DNA of 42,545 nt, taken from assembly GCA_021732995.1 (NCBI GenBank), contig JAKFWA010000104.1, forward strand, positions 1 through 42,545, in the 5' to 3' direction. Made by a program: the position numbers and the translations under genes. This stretch comes from Planctomycetaceae bacterium (GTDB taxonomy: Bacteria; Planctomycetota; Planctomycetia; Planctomycetales; Planctomycetaceae). Positions 8,222 to 17,068 of the stretch are shown one piece after another (within the stretch, counting starts at the first letter, position 1; the number at the start of each line of letters is the position of its first letter). The notes beneath the pieces are model-generated. The model saw only the letters and a list, made by a program, of their open reading frames with translations. It did not search any database and was not told where the DNA came from.

Positions 8222-9622
8222 ATGTTAAGTCGACGCGAATTGTTGAGTCGTTGTGGGATGGGGTTTGGTCTCGTGGGGCTCGAAGCGCTGGCGGGGAAGG
8301 CTCTCGCGGCGGAAGGAGTTGCTGCGAATCCGCTGGCTCCGAAGCAGCCGCACTTTGCGCCGCGGGCTCAGCGAGTCGTGCATCTCTTTATGAATGGTGG
8401 TCCGTCGGCGGTGGATTCGTTCGATGAGAAGCCTGCGCTCACGAAGTATCACGGTCGCACGTTGCCGACATCGCAGCGTACGGAACGCAAGACGGGCACG
8501 GCGATGAAGTCTCCGTTCCGCTTTCGGAACTATGGCAACAGTGGTCTTTCCATCAGCGATATGTTTCCGCATGTGGCTCAGCATGCGGACGATTTGTGTG
8601 TCATCCGGTCGATGTATGCCGATGTGCCGAATCACGAACCATCCTTCATGCTGATGAATTGCGGAGACGCTCGGCAGGCACGGCCGAGTCTGGGTTCGTG
8701 GGTCACTTATGGATTGGGCACCGAGAACCAGAACCTGCCCGGCTTCATCGCGATGTGCCCCGGCGGCTTTCCGACGATGGCTGGCCAGAACTGGCGTTCG
8801 GCGTTCCTGCCCGGTGCTTATCAAGGCACGCACATCAACACTCAGCACACTCAGCCGGAGCAACTGATTGAGCATCTGAAGAACGACTTCCTGCGACCGG
8901 GCCGGCAAAGTGAGCAACTGGCGCTCTTGAGAGAACTCAACGCCCGGCACCTGGAACAGCGCACCGGTGACGCGCTGCTGGAAGCGCGGATCCAGTCCTT
9001 CGAGCTCGCTTATCGCATGCAGAGCGAGGCGACCGACGCGTTTGACCTCAGCCGCGAGCCGGCCGACATCCGGGCGATGTACGGCAACTCGGTTTATGGG
9101 CAGCAGTTGCTGATGACTCGGCGTCTGCTGGAGCGCGGGGTGCGGTTCATTCAGGTCTGGCATCGAGCCGGCCAACCGTGGGATGCACACGACGCGATCG
9201 AGGCGAACCATCGAGGTCTGGCAGGGGAGTGCGATCAGCCGATTGCCGCGTTGCTGGCGGACCTCAAGCAACGCGGGATGCTGGACAGCACGCTGGTGAT
9301 CTGGGGCGGAGAATTCGGCCGCACGCCCACCGTTGAGATTCCGACGCCCGGAGTTTCCAGCCAGGGATTGGGCCGCGACCACAATCACTACGGATTTTCC
9401 ATGTGGCTGGCCGGTGGCGGCGTAAAGGGTGGCTACGCTCACGGGGCTACGGATGAACTGGGCTGGAACGCGGTGGAGAACCGGGTTCATGTCCACGACC
9501 TGCACGCGACCATCCTCCATTTACTGGGCTTTGATCACGAACAATTGACGTATCGCTTTGCGGGACGCGACTTTCGGCTGACCGACGTGCATGGGCACGT
9601 CGTGCATGACGTGCTGGCCTGA
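8222..9622 (+). CDS. DUF1501 domain protein with Tat-type signal
   Basis: This 466-residue protein belongs to the DUF1501 family, which has an alkaline phosphatase/sulfatase-like fold and is abundant in planctomycetes. The N-terminus SRRELLSRCG followed by a hydrophobic stretch to about residue 30 is a twin-arginine export signal. Family segments include HLFMNGGPSAVDSFD near residue 55, RRLLERGVRFIQVWH near residue 300, VIWGGEFGRTP near residue 359 and GRDHNHYGFSMWLAGGG near residue 386. The C-terminal DLHATILHLLGFDHEQLTYRFAGRD is also typical. The enzymatic role is not established. The position directly after the PSCyt1/DUF1549/DUF1553 gene on the same strand is the standard pairing, which suggests the two exported proteins work together. 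The gap of 175 nt holds a large inverted repeat. A hairpin lies downstream at 9748-9786. Confidence 0.93.
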   Translation: MLSRRELLSRCGMGFGLVGLEALAGKALAAEGVAANPLAPKQPHFAPRAQRVVHLFMNGGPSAVDSFDEKPALTKYHGRTLPTSQRTERKTGTAMKSPFRFRNYGNSGLSISDMFPHVAQHADDLCVIRSMYADVPNHEPSFMLMNCGDARQARPSLGSWVTYGLGTENQNLPGFIAMCPGGFPTMAGQNWRSAFLPGAYQGTHINTQHTQPEQLIEHLKNDFLRPGRQSEQLALLRELNARHLEQRTGDALLEARIQSFELAYRMQSEATDAFDLSREPADIRAMYGNSVYGQQLLMTRRLLERGVRFIQVWHRAGQPWDAHDAIEANHRGLAGECDQPIAALLADLKQRGMLDSTLVIWGGEFGRTPTVEIPTPGVSSQGLGRDHNHYGFSMWLAGGGVKGGYAHGATDELGWNAVENRVHVHDLHATILHLLGFDHEQLTYRFAGRDFRLTDVHGHVVHDVLA

Positions 9623-9747
9623 CGCAGGCCGCAGCATCCGGATGATCGATTTGCCCGGATTCCTCGTTATATCGTTGCGAGTTTGTCGCTGAGTGGTGGC
9701 GGATGACCGGCTGGCTGTTGCGGTCCGCGTCTTGGGATTAAAAATCA

Positions 9748-9786
9748 GGCAGACCAGATGGCGGGCTCAGCCTCGTCTGGTCTGCC
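9748..9786 (+). terminator. Perfect 11-bp hairpin between DUF1501 gene and methyltransferase gene
   Basis: GGCAGACCAGA (9748-9758) and TCTGGTCTGCC (9776-9786) pair perfectly around a 17-nt loop. No T-tract follows, so factor-independent termination is uncertain. It ends only 16 nt before the ATG of the next gene, so it could also shape that gene's leader. It argues against the longer start at 9758, which would place the hairpin inside coding sequence. Confidence 0.55.
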
Positions 9787-9802
9787 ATCAAAGGAATTCC
9801 GC

Positions 9803-10531
9803 ATGACTGTCAGTCGTCCGAAACCGAGTGCCCGCAGCCGAGTCGTTCGCTCGTTGCGTAAACTCGTTGAGTTTAAAGGCATTCATCGCACGCACGCCGG
9901 CCAGTATCGCACCCGCATCCGCGAGCTGTACGACGGCCCTCAAGGCGCCGCAATCCGCTTCAGCAGCGTGTTGTCGCTGCACGATCCACTCGTCGGCCGC
10001 ATGCTGGGGTCCGGCCAATTCGACGTCAGCCGCTTCGGAAATGTGCTGGATGTGGGATCGGGTTCAGGCCAGATCCTGAAGTACCTGATCCGCTACGCGC
10101 GTCCGGGAGCCCATATCGTCGCCTGTGATCTGTCGTACCACATGCTGCGGCGAGCCCGTCAGCGTTTCGCCAGCAGCAAGGTGGCCTATGTTGCCGCCGA
10201 CATCGCGAACCTGCCATTTCAGGATGGCGCCTTCGATTGTGTTACCTGCGGCTGGGTTATCGAACACCTGGCCGATCCCACTCCCGGCTTGAAGGAGATG
10301 GCGCGAGTGCTCAAGCCGGGTGGCAGTCTGCTGCTGATGGCGACCGAAGACACCATCACGGGAGCCATGTCGAGCCGCACCTGGAAGTGCCGCACGTACA
10401 ACCGTCAGGAACTGCAGGCGGCGTGCGAATCGGCAGGTCTGGTGTGGCACAAGCCGCTGTGGTTCACCAGCATCCATCGAGCGTTGCGGCTCGGAGGTAT
10501 TCTGGTCGAAGCACAAAAGGTAGCGCAGTAG
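9803..10531 (+). CDS. Class I SAM-dependent methyltransferase
   Basis: The 242-residue protein has the Methyltransf_11 pattern: VLDVGSGSG at residues 81-88 (motif I, SAM binding), an acidic end of strand 2 in VACDLS, AADIANLPF (motif II region), and RVLKPGGSLLL (motif III region). The N-terminal 70 residues are basic and carry no recognised domain. ATG at 9803 has AAAGGA seven nt upstream and is preferred to the in-frame ATG at 9758. It lies 7 nt before the mfnF start, so the two are almost certainly co-transcribed. That context allows a role in C1 cofactor synthesis, but the substrate cannot be read from the sequence; ubiquinone-type, cofactor or lipid methylation are all possible. Confidence 0.85.
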   Translation: MTVSRPKPSARSRVVRSLRKLVEFKGIHRTHAGQYRTRIRELYDGPQGAAIRFSSVLSLHDPLVGRMLGSGQFDVSRFGNVLDVGSGSGQILKYLIRYARPGAHIVACDLSYHMLRRARQRFASSKVAYVAADIANLPFQDGAFDCVTCGWVIEHLADPTPGLKEMARVLKPGGSLLLMATEDTITGAMSSRTWKCRTYNRQELQAACESAGLVWHKPLWFTSIHRALRLGGILVEAQKVAQ

Positions 10532-10538
10532 CAACGCC

Positions 10539-11555
10539 ATGCGGCACATCATCGGGCTCGACATCGGCGGCGCGAATCTGAAAGCCGCCCATAGCGATGG
10601 GATGTGCCGCAGCCGGGCGTTTCCGTTGTGGAAGTCGCCCGAAGGTTTGGCGGATGAACTCAGATCGCTGGTCGCTGACTGGTTGCCGTGCAAAGCTCTC
10701 GCCGTGTCGATGACCGGTGAATTGGCGGACTGCTTCACGACGAAAGCTGAAGGCGTTGACCGCATCCTCAAGTCCGTTGAAGAGTTCGCGGCCGGCGCCG
10801 ACGTCATGGTCTGGCAGACATCCGGTGAGTTCGTCGCGCCCGAAGTCGCTCGCGAATGCCCTCTGCTGACGGCCGCCGCGAACTGGCACTTGCTGGCGAC
10901 GTTTCTAGGACGTCTCGCACCCACCGGCGGCGCGCTGCTGATGGATATCGGCTCGACGACGACCGACATCATCCCTCTGCAGGATGGCTTTCCGGTGCCG
11001 AAGGGCATGACGGACGGTGAGCGTCTGCAGTCGGGTGAGTTGGTTTACTGCGGCGTACGACGTACTCCCCTGTGCGCGTTGGCCGACACCGTCTCGTTTT
11101 GTGGACAACCCATGCGGCTGAGTGCTGAACTCTTCGCGACCACGCTCGATATCTACTTGTTACTGAACTCAATTCCGGAAGACCCCGCCGATCTGGACAC
11201 CGCGAACGGCCGCCCGGCGACTCGAGAGGCCGCTTACGATCGCGTCACCCGCATGCTGTGTTGTGACCGCACGGAGGTTTCCCTTGACGAAGCACACCAG
11301 ATCGCCGCTGAACTCTCCGCACGGCAGGTTGCTCGTATCAGGTCCGCGGTTGACGATGTTCTGTGCCGGATGCCGCAACGCTGCGAGCAAGTGATCTTGT
11401 CCGGCTCCGGCTGCTTCCTCGCCGAACAGATCGTCGCGGAGCATCCCGTCCTGCGGAGCGCGACTCGCACGCGCCTGGATGAACTTCTCTCCCCCGATAT
11501 CTGCGAAGCTGCCTGCGCCTTTGCCGCCGCCCGCTTACTGGAAGAGCTGTATTGA
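10539..11555 (+). CDS. mfnF: H4MPT-linked C1 pathway protein, MfnF-type methanofuran biosynthesis enzyme
   Basis: This 338-residue protein has the ASKHA/hydantoinase-like pattern GLDIGGANLKAA at residues 6-17 and MDIGSTTTDIIP at 135-146, with TDGERLQSGELVYCGVRRTP following. That combination marks the family first described as an uncharacterised protein linked to the tetrahydromethanopterin C1 pathway; the archaeal member MfnF condenses the aminomethylfuran phosphate with tyramine during methanofuran synthesis. In planctomycetes and methylotrophs the H4MPT/methanofuran route oxidises formaldehyde to formate. The gene follows the methyltransferase by 7 nt. No fae, mch, fhc or mtd genes are in this window, so the rest of the pathway must lie elsewhere. 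Family placement is fairly secure; the exact reaction in this organism is inferred from the archaeal homologue. Confidence 0.82.
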   Translation: MRHIIGLDIGGANLKAAHSDGMCRSRAFPLWKSPEGLADELRSLVADWLPCKALAVSMTGELADCFTTKAEGVDRILKSVEEFAAGADVMVWQTSGEFVAPEVARECPLLTAAANWHLLATFLGRLAPTGGALLMDIGSTTTDIIPLQDGFPVPKGMTDGERLQSGELVYCGVRRTPLCALADTVSFCGQPMRLSAELFATTLDIYLLLNSIPEDPADLDTANGRPATREAAYDRVTRMLCCDRTEVSLDEAHQIAAELSARQVARIRSAVDDVLCRMPQRCEQVILSGSGCFLAEQIVAEHPVLRSATRTRLDELLSPDICEAACAFAAARLLEELY

Positions 11556-11622
11556 CTTCCCCGTATTTGGTGGACGCCGCGGTTCCGATGACACCGCGTT
11601 GGCGAGCTGGGATGGTGCTGAG

Positions 11623-11681
11623 AAAAAAGAAACCGCCTTCCGCAACTCCCAGTAATCATGGGAAGCACGCGGAAGGCGGCT
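11623..11681 (-). terminator. Intrinsic terminator of tRNA-Ser
   Basis: Read on the minus strand, an 11-bp stem (11679-11669 with 11643-11633, CCGCCTTCCGC type) plus an inner 3-bp GGG/CCC extension is followed by TTTC and then six Ts. It lies 10 nt downstream of the tRNA 3' end and fits rho-independent termination of the tRNA transcript. It may also stop opposing mfnF transcription. Confidence 0.85.
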
Positions 11682-11690
11682 CTGTTGAAG

Positions 11691-11777
<87 letters not shown>

Positions 11778-11954
11778 GTTGATCGGCTGAGGGCGCGCTG
11801 AGTGGTGCGACCTCGTGCCTGCGGATGGTCCTGTTCCTGCGGCCGAGCTGGCAGCAAATTAATCTGCCGGAACAGGACGTCTTCTTTACTTCATGTGGCC
11901 TGCGAGTCTGGCACTAAGCGGTTGATGCCGTTCACGAGATCGCAGGTCGATGCA

Positions 11955-12212
11955 TCATTCAGACGCGCCGGATTCGGCGGCCTGCTTTTCAGCCTTCACG
12001 CGAGCGCATTCAGCTTCGCGTGCTTCGACGGCAGCGACGGCGTTAATGCGACGACGAATCTGGCGGACCTTGGCGTTGTACTCACGCCACTTCGGACACT
12101 TACGGAACTCTTTGGCTCCGATTCCGCGGGTTTCCAGTACTTTCACCCACGCTTCGAGATCACCGGAAGCGTGTCCCAAGGAACGCTCGAGAACCGGTCG
12201 TTTCAGTCCCAT
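11955..12212 (-). CDS. Small conserved-type protein of unknown function
   Basis: An 85-residue basic protein starting MGLKRPVLERSLGHASG, with a central WVKVLETRGI segment, a KWREYNAKVRQIRRRI helix and an alanine/glutamate-rich C-terminal helix. The ATG at 12212 is preceded by an AGGGAG ribosome binding site, which decides the start; an upstream extension to 12269 in the same frame is possible but has no such site. I do not recognise a named domain. The size, high helix content and strong ribosome binding site suggest a real gene. It lies downstream of the 1001-residue haem protein on the same strand, 210 nt away, and before tRNA-Ser. Confidence 0.7.
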   Translation of the reverse strand: MGLKRPVLERSLGHASGDLEAWVKVLETRGIGAKEFRKCPKWREYNAKVRQIRRRINAVAAVEAREAECARVKAEKQAAESGASE

Positions 12213-12335
12213 TTCTGAATTCTCCCTGTCACCTGCAAGCCAGCGGAGATGAACCAGTCCGCTAGCCAAACGTCACGAATTTGAATTGAGGATTCCCCAA
12301 AAGGGGGGACATTCTTACGCGGAAGTCGAATTCGT

Positions 12336-12377
12336 TCAACGCGCGACTACCGCCCGTTTTTTCAGGGCGGTCGTTGA
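12336..12377. terminator. Hairpin downstream of the haem-protein gene
   Basis: ACCGCCC (12349-12355) pairs with GGGCGGT (12365-12371) around a T-rich 9-nt loop, and outer TCAACG/CGTTGA segments can extend the stem with a bulge. It lies 50 nt past the minus-strand stop at 12423. No T-tract follows on the minus strand, so termination is plausible but not assured. Confidence 0.45.
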
Positions 12378-12422
12378 GCGGCCAATTTCGCGGATTACGC
12401 AGCGAAGTCACGGGCAGATCTG

Positions 12423-15400
12423 CTACTTGCCCAGCTCAAAATGGGGACTTGCGGAGACTCCGTTTGCTTCCAGATATGCCAGCAGATCCAAAATTGCGTT
12501 CGAATCAAACGTATTGAGCAGCCCGGCCGGCATTGGGGACAATGGGGAAACTCGCTCCGACTCGATCTCGGCTCGTTCCAGCTCGACAGTCTCCAAAGGC
12601 GAAGCGGCGTTCGGAGAAACCAGCACAACGCGCTCGTCGCCGCCGACGACCCGGCCTGTCACCGTCCGTCCGGACTTCAGCTCAAAGGTGATGTCGAGGA
12701 ATTTCGAATCAATCACCTTTGATGGGAGAAGGATCGTTTCCAGCAGGTCGCGACGTCCGAAGCGAAAGCCTACGAAGTTCAGGTCTGGGCCGACGGGCTG
12801 ACCTTGTCGGGCGAAGCGATGGCATTTCACGCAGTTCGCTGCTCGGAAGACTTCTTCGCCACGTTTGAAGTTTCTACCCGTACCGACCTCGTTCAGACGA
12901 CCCGCGAGGTCATCCAGTTTCCATTCCTTCACGAGCGTGCCCTGCGGGATCAATGATTGTGGCTGGCCGCTCGGCGACTTCGGTTGCAGATGGTTCGAAA
13001 GTTGGGCGACTTCGGCAGGAGCGAGCGTCGTACGGAACTCGCTGCCGATGGAGAAGAGCGCGATCGGCAACTCGCGACCGCCATCGAAAGTGCTCGAGGC
13101 CGCGAGTTCTTCCAGATACGCCTTGCGATTGGCGATCGTCCAGCCGCCGCGCACGTTCCGCAGTTGAAACAGCCACTGAAACTTTTCTTCCTGAGTCTTC
13201 GCGGCGCGCAGCAGAACCATCGTGCGCGGCACGACCAGCGGGGACTCCAGATAGATCAGCAGTTCGCAGGCGAGCTGATTGGTCTCGGCGCAGCGCGTCG
13301 GATAGATGGACTCGATCCGCTCACGAATCAGGTGCTTCATCTCGGCTGGCGTCGCTGCATCGCGGATGAGGCAGAGTTGATACGCCCGCGCGGCGATCAA
13401 CAACTCTTCGTGTGACAGTTTTGAAATCGGCAGTTCGTTGAGTCGCGTCAGGACTTTGGAAGCCTCGCCCGGTTGCCGCGACAACGTCAGCAAGCCGGTC
13501 ACTGCCGCCAGGGGCTGAGTCGCCGGGGTCAGCACAGCCTCGCGCCACATTTCTACGGGGATAGATTCCAACGCGATGCGGCTGGCATGACGCAACCAGG
13601 CGTCAGGATCTCCCAAGTGCGCCAGCGCGAGTTCCACCACATCACGCTGTCCGTAACCAGCCTCCAGACGATGCCGGATATCGCGCGCGGTTGAGGCGGC
13701 GATGAGGATATCCGGCGCGACGGCGGTCGGCGGCTCAACATCTTTCTCCGAGCCCGTGAATCGAACTCGATACAAACCCGACTGAGTCCCTCGGCCGCCG
13801 GTGGTGAAGTACAGCGCGCCGTCAGGGCCGAACTCCAGGTCGGTCACATTGAGCGGTCGGCCTTCGAGAAACAGTTCGGCGGTGCCTACGTAGCTCGCGC
13901 CGCGCGGCAACATCTCTGCCGAGTAAATGCGACCATACGTCCAATCGAGAATGAACAGCGAGCGCTGATAACGCGCGGGGAAGTTACTGCGCGTGCCAAA
14001 CTTGATGTCCGTGGGAGAGCTCTTCCCGATGTTCAAGTTGGACGGCAGGCTGTCGGGATACCACTCGTTCCGCATGCCGGTGCCTTGCCGCCAGCCGTAG
14101 TCGCCGCCGGGAATCACGTGATTGATGCGCGTCGGTCGATACCACGAAGTGCCCAGGTCGCCTTCATTGTCGGCATCGAACGTGAAGAGTTCACCATCGG
14201 TGTTGAAGTCGATGCCATAGGGGTTACGAAAGCCGGTGGCCCAGAGTTCCCAGTTCTGAGCGGACTCATCCGTGCGGATCAGGTGCCCTGCGGGAAGTTT
14301 TGCCTGCCAGTCGAACAGGTAGCGATCCCAGCGGCAGTTCAGCAGACGATCGACTGCCATGTTGCGGACGCGCGATTGTTCGGGCGAAAAATCTTCAGGC
14401 AGACGCACGTCGTTGCCATGAATGGAATACAGCTTCCCGTCAGGTCCAAAGCAGAGATTGTTGCGACCGTGGCCCACTGATCCCGGAGACTTCTTCAGCA
14501 CCGCGACTTCTTCAAAGTGGCCATCGCGGTTGCGGTCGTCCAGACGAACCAGCGAGTGCGCGTTGTTCGCATTGGCGAACAGCGTGCTGCCTTTGAAGGC
14601 CAGTCCGCGAGCTTCCAGCAGCGTGTCTTCCGCCGAACTGACTTCTGCGGCTGAACGTTGCCCATTCGGCAGTTTGAGTCGCAGCAAACCATTCCGTTTA
14701 TCTCGGCCTTCGCAGCCGATGATCGCATCGCCCTGCGCGTCGAACGTGAGGCTGATCCACGAGCTTTCTCCCGGTTGAGCTGACCTCACCAGTTCCACTT
14801 CAAAACCGGGCAGCACGCGCATCGTGCCCGCCGCCTCGGCCTGATTGGCTCCGAGCGACTTCTTCCATTGGTAGTAGTCACCCTCTTCACCCGGAGGATC
14901 GCCCCACGGCTGAATACCCAGCAGGCCTCGACTGACAGCGTAGGCCATGTTGTTTGAGGTCGGCGCCACTTCGCGTGGCCAGACTCGCCACGTCGGATCG
15001 GTGACAATCGTCCGTCGTCGCCCGTTCTCGTATTCCAGCATGAGCTGGCAACAGACTCCGGAAGAGCCGGACTGATTGCGGGCGTGAATCACGATCTGGT
15101 TGCCGCCCGCTTTCAATTCCCGAGAGACATCGGCTTTTGCCCATTCACGTGACGACGTTGATTTGATGACGTCCCGTCCGTTGACGGTCACGACCATCTC
15201 ATCGTCCGCGAGCCCTTCGAACGTCGCGGCCTTCAGATGAGGGCCTACGTCGAAGTCATGTTGCAGCGTCACCTGATCGCCGTCGATCGACAGCGGCGAT
15301 CCCCAGATCCATTGCGGAATCGGGCCAACATCAGCCAGTGCCGTCGGCATCTCGACGGTCGCCCAGGCCAGCAACCCGCATACGACGGCAATTCGAATAG

Positions 15401-15428
15401 TGGAGCAGTCACGGCAGCGGAACGACAT
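12423..15428 (-). CDS. PVC-type membrane-associated dehydrogenase-like haem-binding protein
   Basis: This 1001-residue exported protein has a signal peptide over about residues 1-33 (ending near ALA), an N-terminal beta-sandwich-like region, then a six-bladed glucose/sorbosone-dehydrogenase-like propeller from about residue 200 to 590, including DRNRDGHFEEVAVL, GYGQR and GDYGWRQGTGM segments. A helical repeat region follows. The C-terminal cytochrome c domain has CVKCH (C866-H870) and a later PMPAGLL methionine as probable axial ligand, ending with a helix LLAYLEANG. Proteins of this architecture are numerous in planctomycetes and are thought to oxidise sugars or related alcohols in the periplasm, but substrates are unproven. 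ATG at 15428 has GAGG six nt upstream; an in-frame TTG lies 6 nt earlier. The gene is monocistronic by appearance and diverges from the NfeD-like gene. Confidence 0.92.
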   Translation of the reverse strand: MSFRCRDCSTIRIAVVCGLLAWATVEMPTALADVGPIPQWIWGSPLSIDGDQVTLQHDFDVGPHLKAATFEGLADDEMVVTVNGRDVIKSTSSREWAKADVSRELKAGGNQIVIHARNQSGSSGVCCQLMLEYENGRRRTIVTDPTWRVWPREVAPTSNNMAYAVSRGLLGIQPWGDPPGEEGDYYQWKKSLGANQAEAAGTMRVLPGFEVELVRSAQPGESSWISLTFDAQGDAIIGCEGRDKRNGLLRLKLPNGQRSAAEVSSAEDTLLEARGLAFKGSTLFANANNAHSLVRLDDRNRDGHFEEVAVLKKSPGSVGHGRNNLCFGPDGKLYSIHGNDVRLPEDFSPEQSRVRNMAVDRLLNCRWDRYLFDWQAKLPAGHLIRTDESAQNWELWATGFRNPYGIDFNTDGELFTFDADNEGDLGTSWYRPTRINHVIPGGDYGWRQGTGMRNEWYPDSLPSNLNIGKSSPTDIKFGTRSNFPARYQRSLFILDWTYGRIYSAEMLPRGASYVGTAELFLEGRPLNVTDLEFGPDGALYFTTGGRGTQSGLYRVRFTGSEKDVEPPTAVAPDILIAASTARDIRHRLEAGYGQRDVVELALAHLGDPDAWLRHASRIALESIPVEMWREAVLTPATQPLAAVTGLLTLSRQPGEASKVLTRLNELPISKLSHEELLIAARAYQLCLIRDAATPAEMKHLIRERIESIYPTRCAETNQLACELLIYLESPLVVPRTMVLLRAAKTQEEKFQWLFQLRNVRGGWTIANRKAYLEELAASSTFDGGRELPIALFSIGSEFRTTLAPAEVAQLSNHLQPKSPSGQPQSLIPQGTLVKEWKLDDLAGRLNEVGTGRNFKRGEEVFRAANCVKCHRFARQGQPVGPDLNFVGFRFGRRDLLETILLPSKVIDSKFLDITFELKSGRTVTGRVVGGDERVVLVSPNAASPLETVELERAEIESERVSPLSPMPAGLLNTFDSNAILDLLAYLEANGVSASPHFELGK

Positions 15429-15532
15429 AAGCAACCTCTACGGTCGGAAGGATCAACTCAACTGTCGAAGCCAATGCGGCGGAAACACTATTGGATCGCG
15501 CCGGACGCTCCGAGGCTGTGGCCTTTTCGTGG

Positions 15533-15576
15533 AGCACGATCTCATCGTGCTTGCTTTCAGTCACGTTGAAAACGTG
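15533..15576. repeat. Tandem hairpin element
   Basis: Two perfect small inverted repeats lie side by side: AGCACGAT-CTC-ATCGTGCT (15533-15551) and CACGTT-GAA-AACGTG (15562-15576). The pair sits in the divergent gap between the haem-protein gene and the NfeD-like gene. Its compact two-hairpin form suggests a dispersed intergenic element or an RNA-level regulator; I saw no second copy in this window. Confidence 0.5.
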
Positions 15577-15693
15577 CCCCACGTTTCGATGTCTTCCTGA
15601 GTCTTTGTCTGTACAGTGGCGGCCAGGCGTCGCCTCAGCAGTGTCAGCAGAGGCCCGGTGTCCGAAACGAACTTCGCAGATGCAGCATCGACG

Positions 15694-16290
15694 ATGGAAA
15701 TGAGTCCTTTGGATATCGCCAAGCTCGTTGCTGTCGTTGCGGCGACGATCGCGATCACGCTGCTGTGGGTTCATCGATCGAGTCAGGCTCACTTCGTGCC
15801 GAGTGCCAGAAATTCTTGCATGATCGCAGCCAGGATCGTGATCGCTCATGCGTTTTTTATCTGGGTGCTGTGTGGCAGGAATTCTGTCCCCGTCGATGCC
15901 TACCTCGTAATTGTTGGAGTCGTGTTCTTCTTGTTCGCAGTGATGGCGTCGGGAGGCGGTTCGCCCAGAGGTGGGGACCTGATCAGCGCTGTGATTTTCT
16001 CCGCGATCATGGGGCCGGTGTTACTACTAATGTTATTTGTGTTCGGATCGCCGGATAAAGAACTGCTCATACCCGAACCAGATGTCTCGGTTCCGAAACG
16101 CGAACCGCCGCCTCGGTCTTGCGATACTGGAATCGCCGTCTCGGCGTTGCGGCCGATGGGCACGATCGAGGTGGCCGGAGAACGCTTCAACGCCTGCTCG
16201 GCGCTGGGCACCATCATTGACGTCGGAACTCCAATCCGTGTCTGCGGCCAACGCGGCGAGTTGCTACTCGTCGAGGTGCTCGAGTCGTGA
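15694..16290 (+). CDS. Membrane protein with NfeD-type C-terminal OB-fold domain
   Basis: The protein has 198 residues from ATG at 15694; an in-frame GTG at 15616 would add 26. Hydrophobic segments lie at about residues 10-25, 40-60, 68-85 and 100-120. The soluble C-terminus, GIAVSALRPMGTIEVAG through to the end, follows the NfeD OB-fold pattern of alternating glycine and valine positions (LRP-G-I-V-G, then IDVG-PIRV). NfeD proteins usually act with stomatin/SPFH partners in membrane microdomains. No such partner is in this window, so it may be an orphan short NfeD. The start is uncertain because no strong ribosome binding site is visible. Confidence 0.72.
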   Translation: MEMSPLDIAKLVAVVAATIAITLLWVHRSSQAHFVPSARNSCMIAARIVIAHAFFIWVLCGRNSVPVDAYLVIVGVVFFLFAVMASGGGSPRGGDLISAVIFSAIMGPVLLLMLFVFGSPDKELLIPEPDVSVPKREPPPRSCDTGIAVSALRPMGTIEVAGERFNACSALGTIIDVGTPIRVCGQRGELLLVEVLES

Positions 16291-16348
16291 CGAAATCGCT
16301 GGTCGGTGATGTTTCGAACTTGTTCGCAAAGTAACGACGGAGGAGCGG

Positions 16349-16798
16349 ATGAGCTGGGATGTCATGGCGTTCAAACTCGAAGGCGAAGTCCGGTCACTTG
16401 CTGATCTTGATGACTCGAAGATGAGATCCATGGGGAGCACCGGTGAGACTCGCGAGAAGATCTCCGCGTGTTTGCCAGTCGTTGACTGGTCAGATCCGAC
16501 TTGGGGTATCTACGACGGCAACGGGTTCTCGTTTGAGTTCAACGTAGGCGCTGGCCAGCCCGATATGAACAACTTCATGATTCATGTTCGCGGTGGCGGA
16601 GACGCAGTGAGCGGCCTCTTGAAGTTTTCCGTGCCGAACGGTTGGTCGCTCTTTGATTGCTCGACGAGTGAACTCATCGATCCGAAGAATCCATCTTCAG
16701 AAGGCTGGAAGGAGTTTCAGGCGTTCCGAGACAAGGTCATCGGAGTGGCAACACGCAACCAGCAGTCGAGCAAGAAACCCTGGTGGAAATTCTGGTAG
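16349..16798 (+). CDS. Unknown cytoplasmic protein
   Basis: A 149-residue protein with an excellent GGAGGAG ribosome binding site before ATG at 16349. It begins MSWDVMAFKLEG and contains WSDPTWGIYDGNGFSFEFNVG, a glycine-rich MIHVRGGGDA segment, LFDCSTSELIDP, and ends in KKPWWKFW. I recognise no named domain. It has no signal peptide or membrane segment. The general plan (short mixed alpha/beta protein with many conserved-looking aromatic residues) resembles small single-domain proteins sometimes annotated as immunity-like, but nothing here shows a toxin partner. It lies 58 nt after the NfeD-like gene and may share its transcript. Confidence 0.72.
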   Translation: MSWDVMAFKLEGEVRSLADLDDSKMRSMGSTGETREKISACLPVVDWSDPTWGIYDGNGFSFEFNVGAGQPDMNNFMIHVRGGGDAVSGLLKFSVPNGWSLFDCSTSELIDPKNPSSEGWKEFQAFRDKVIGVATRNQQSSKKPWWKFW

Positions 16799-17068
16799 AG
16801 GCCGCTCGTGTCGCTAGCCACTGCGCTCCCCCTCGTTAATCGCTTGATGCGCCAGTCCCCGGATTGTTGCCCATCTCCCGGTTGAACGTGAGCCAGATCG
16901 AAGCTGTTTTTCGTCGCGCGAAGGACTCAGCCTGTCCCGGCTGGCTTCAGGTAGATCCCGCCACTTCGCACAAGCCAGCAGGGCGTTTAGACTACAAGTC
17001 GACTGGCAAGGATGCGGCGAACGTTGTCGCTCAGCCATGACGTGCAGCTTAATCGCAGGAACTTCAAC

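Noticed and set aside
8225-9520. 431-codon minus-strand open frame opposite the DUF1501 gene
   Set aside because: Antisense to a well-supported gene, with shadow-type composition.
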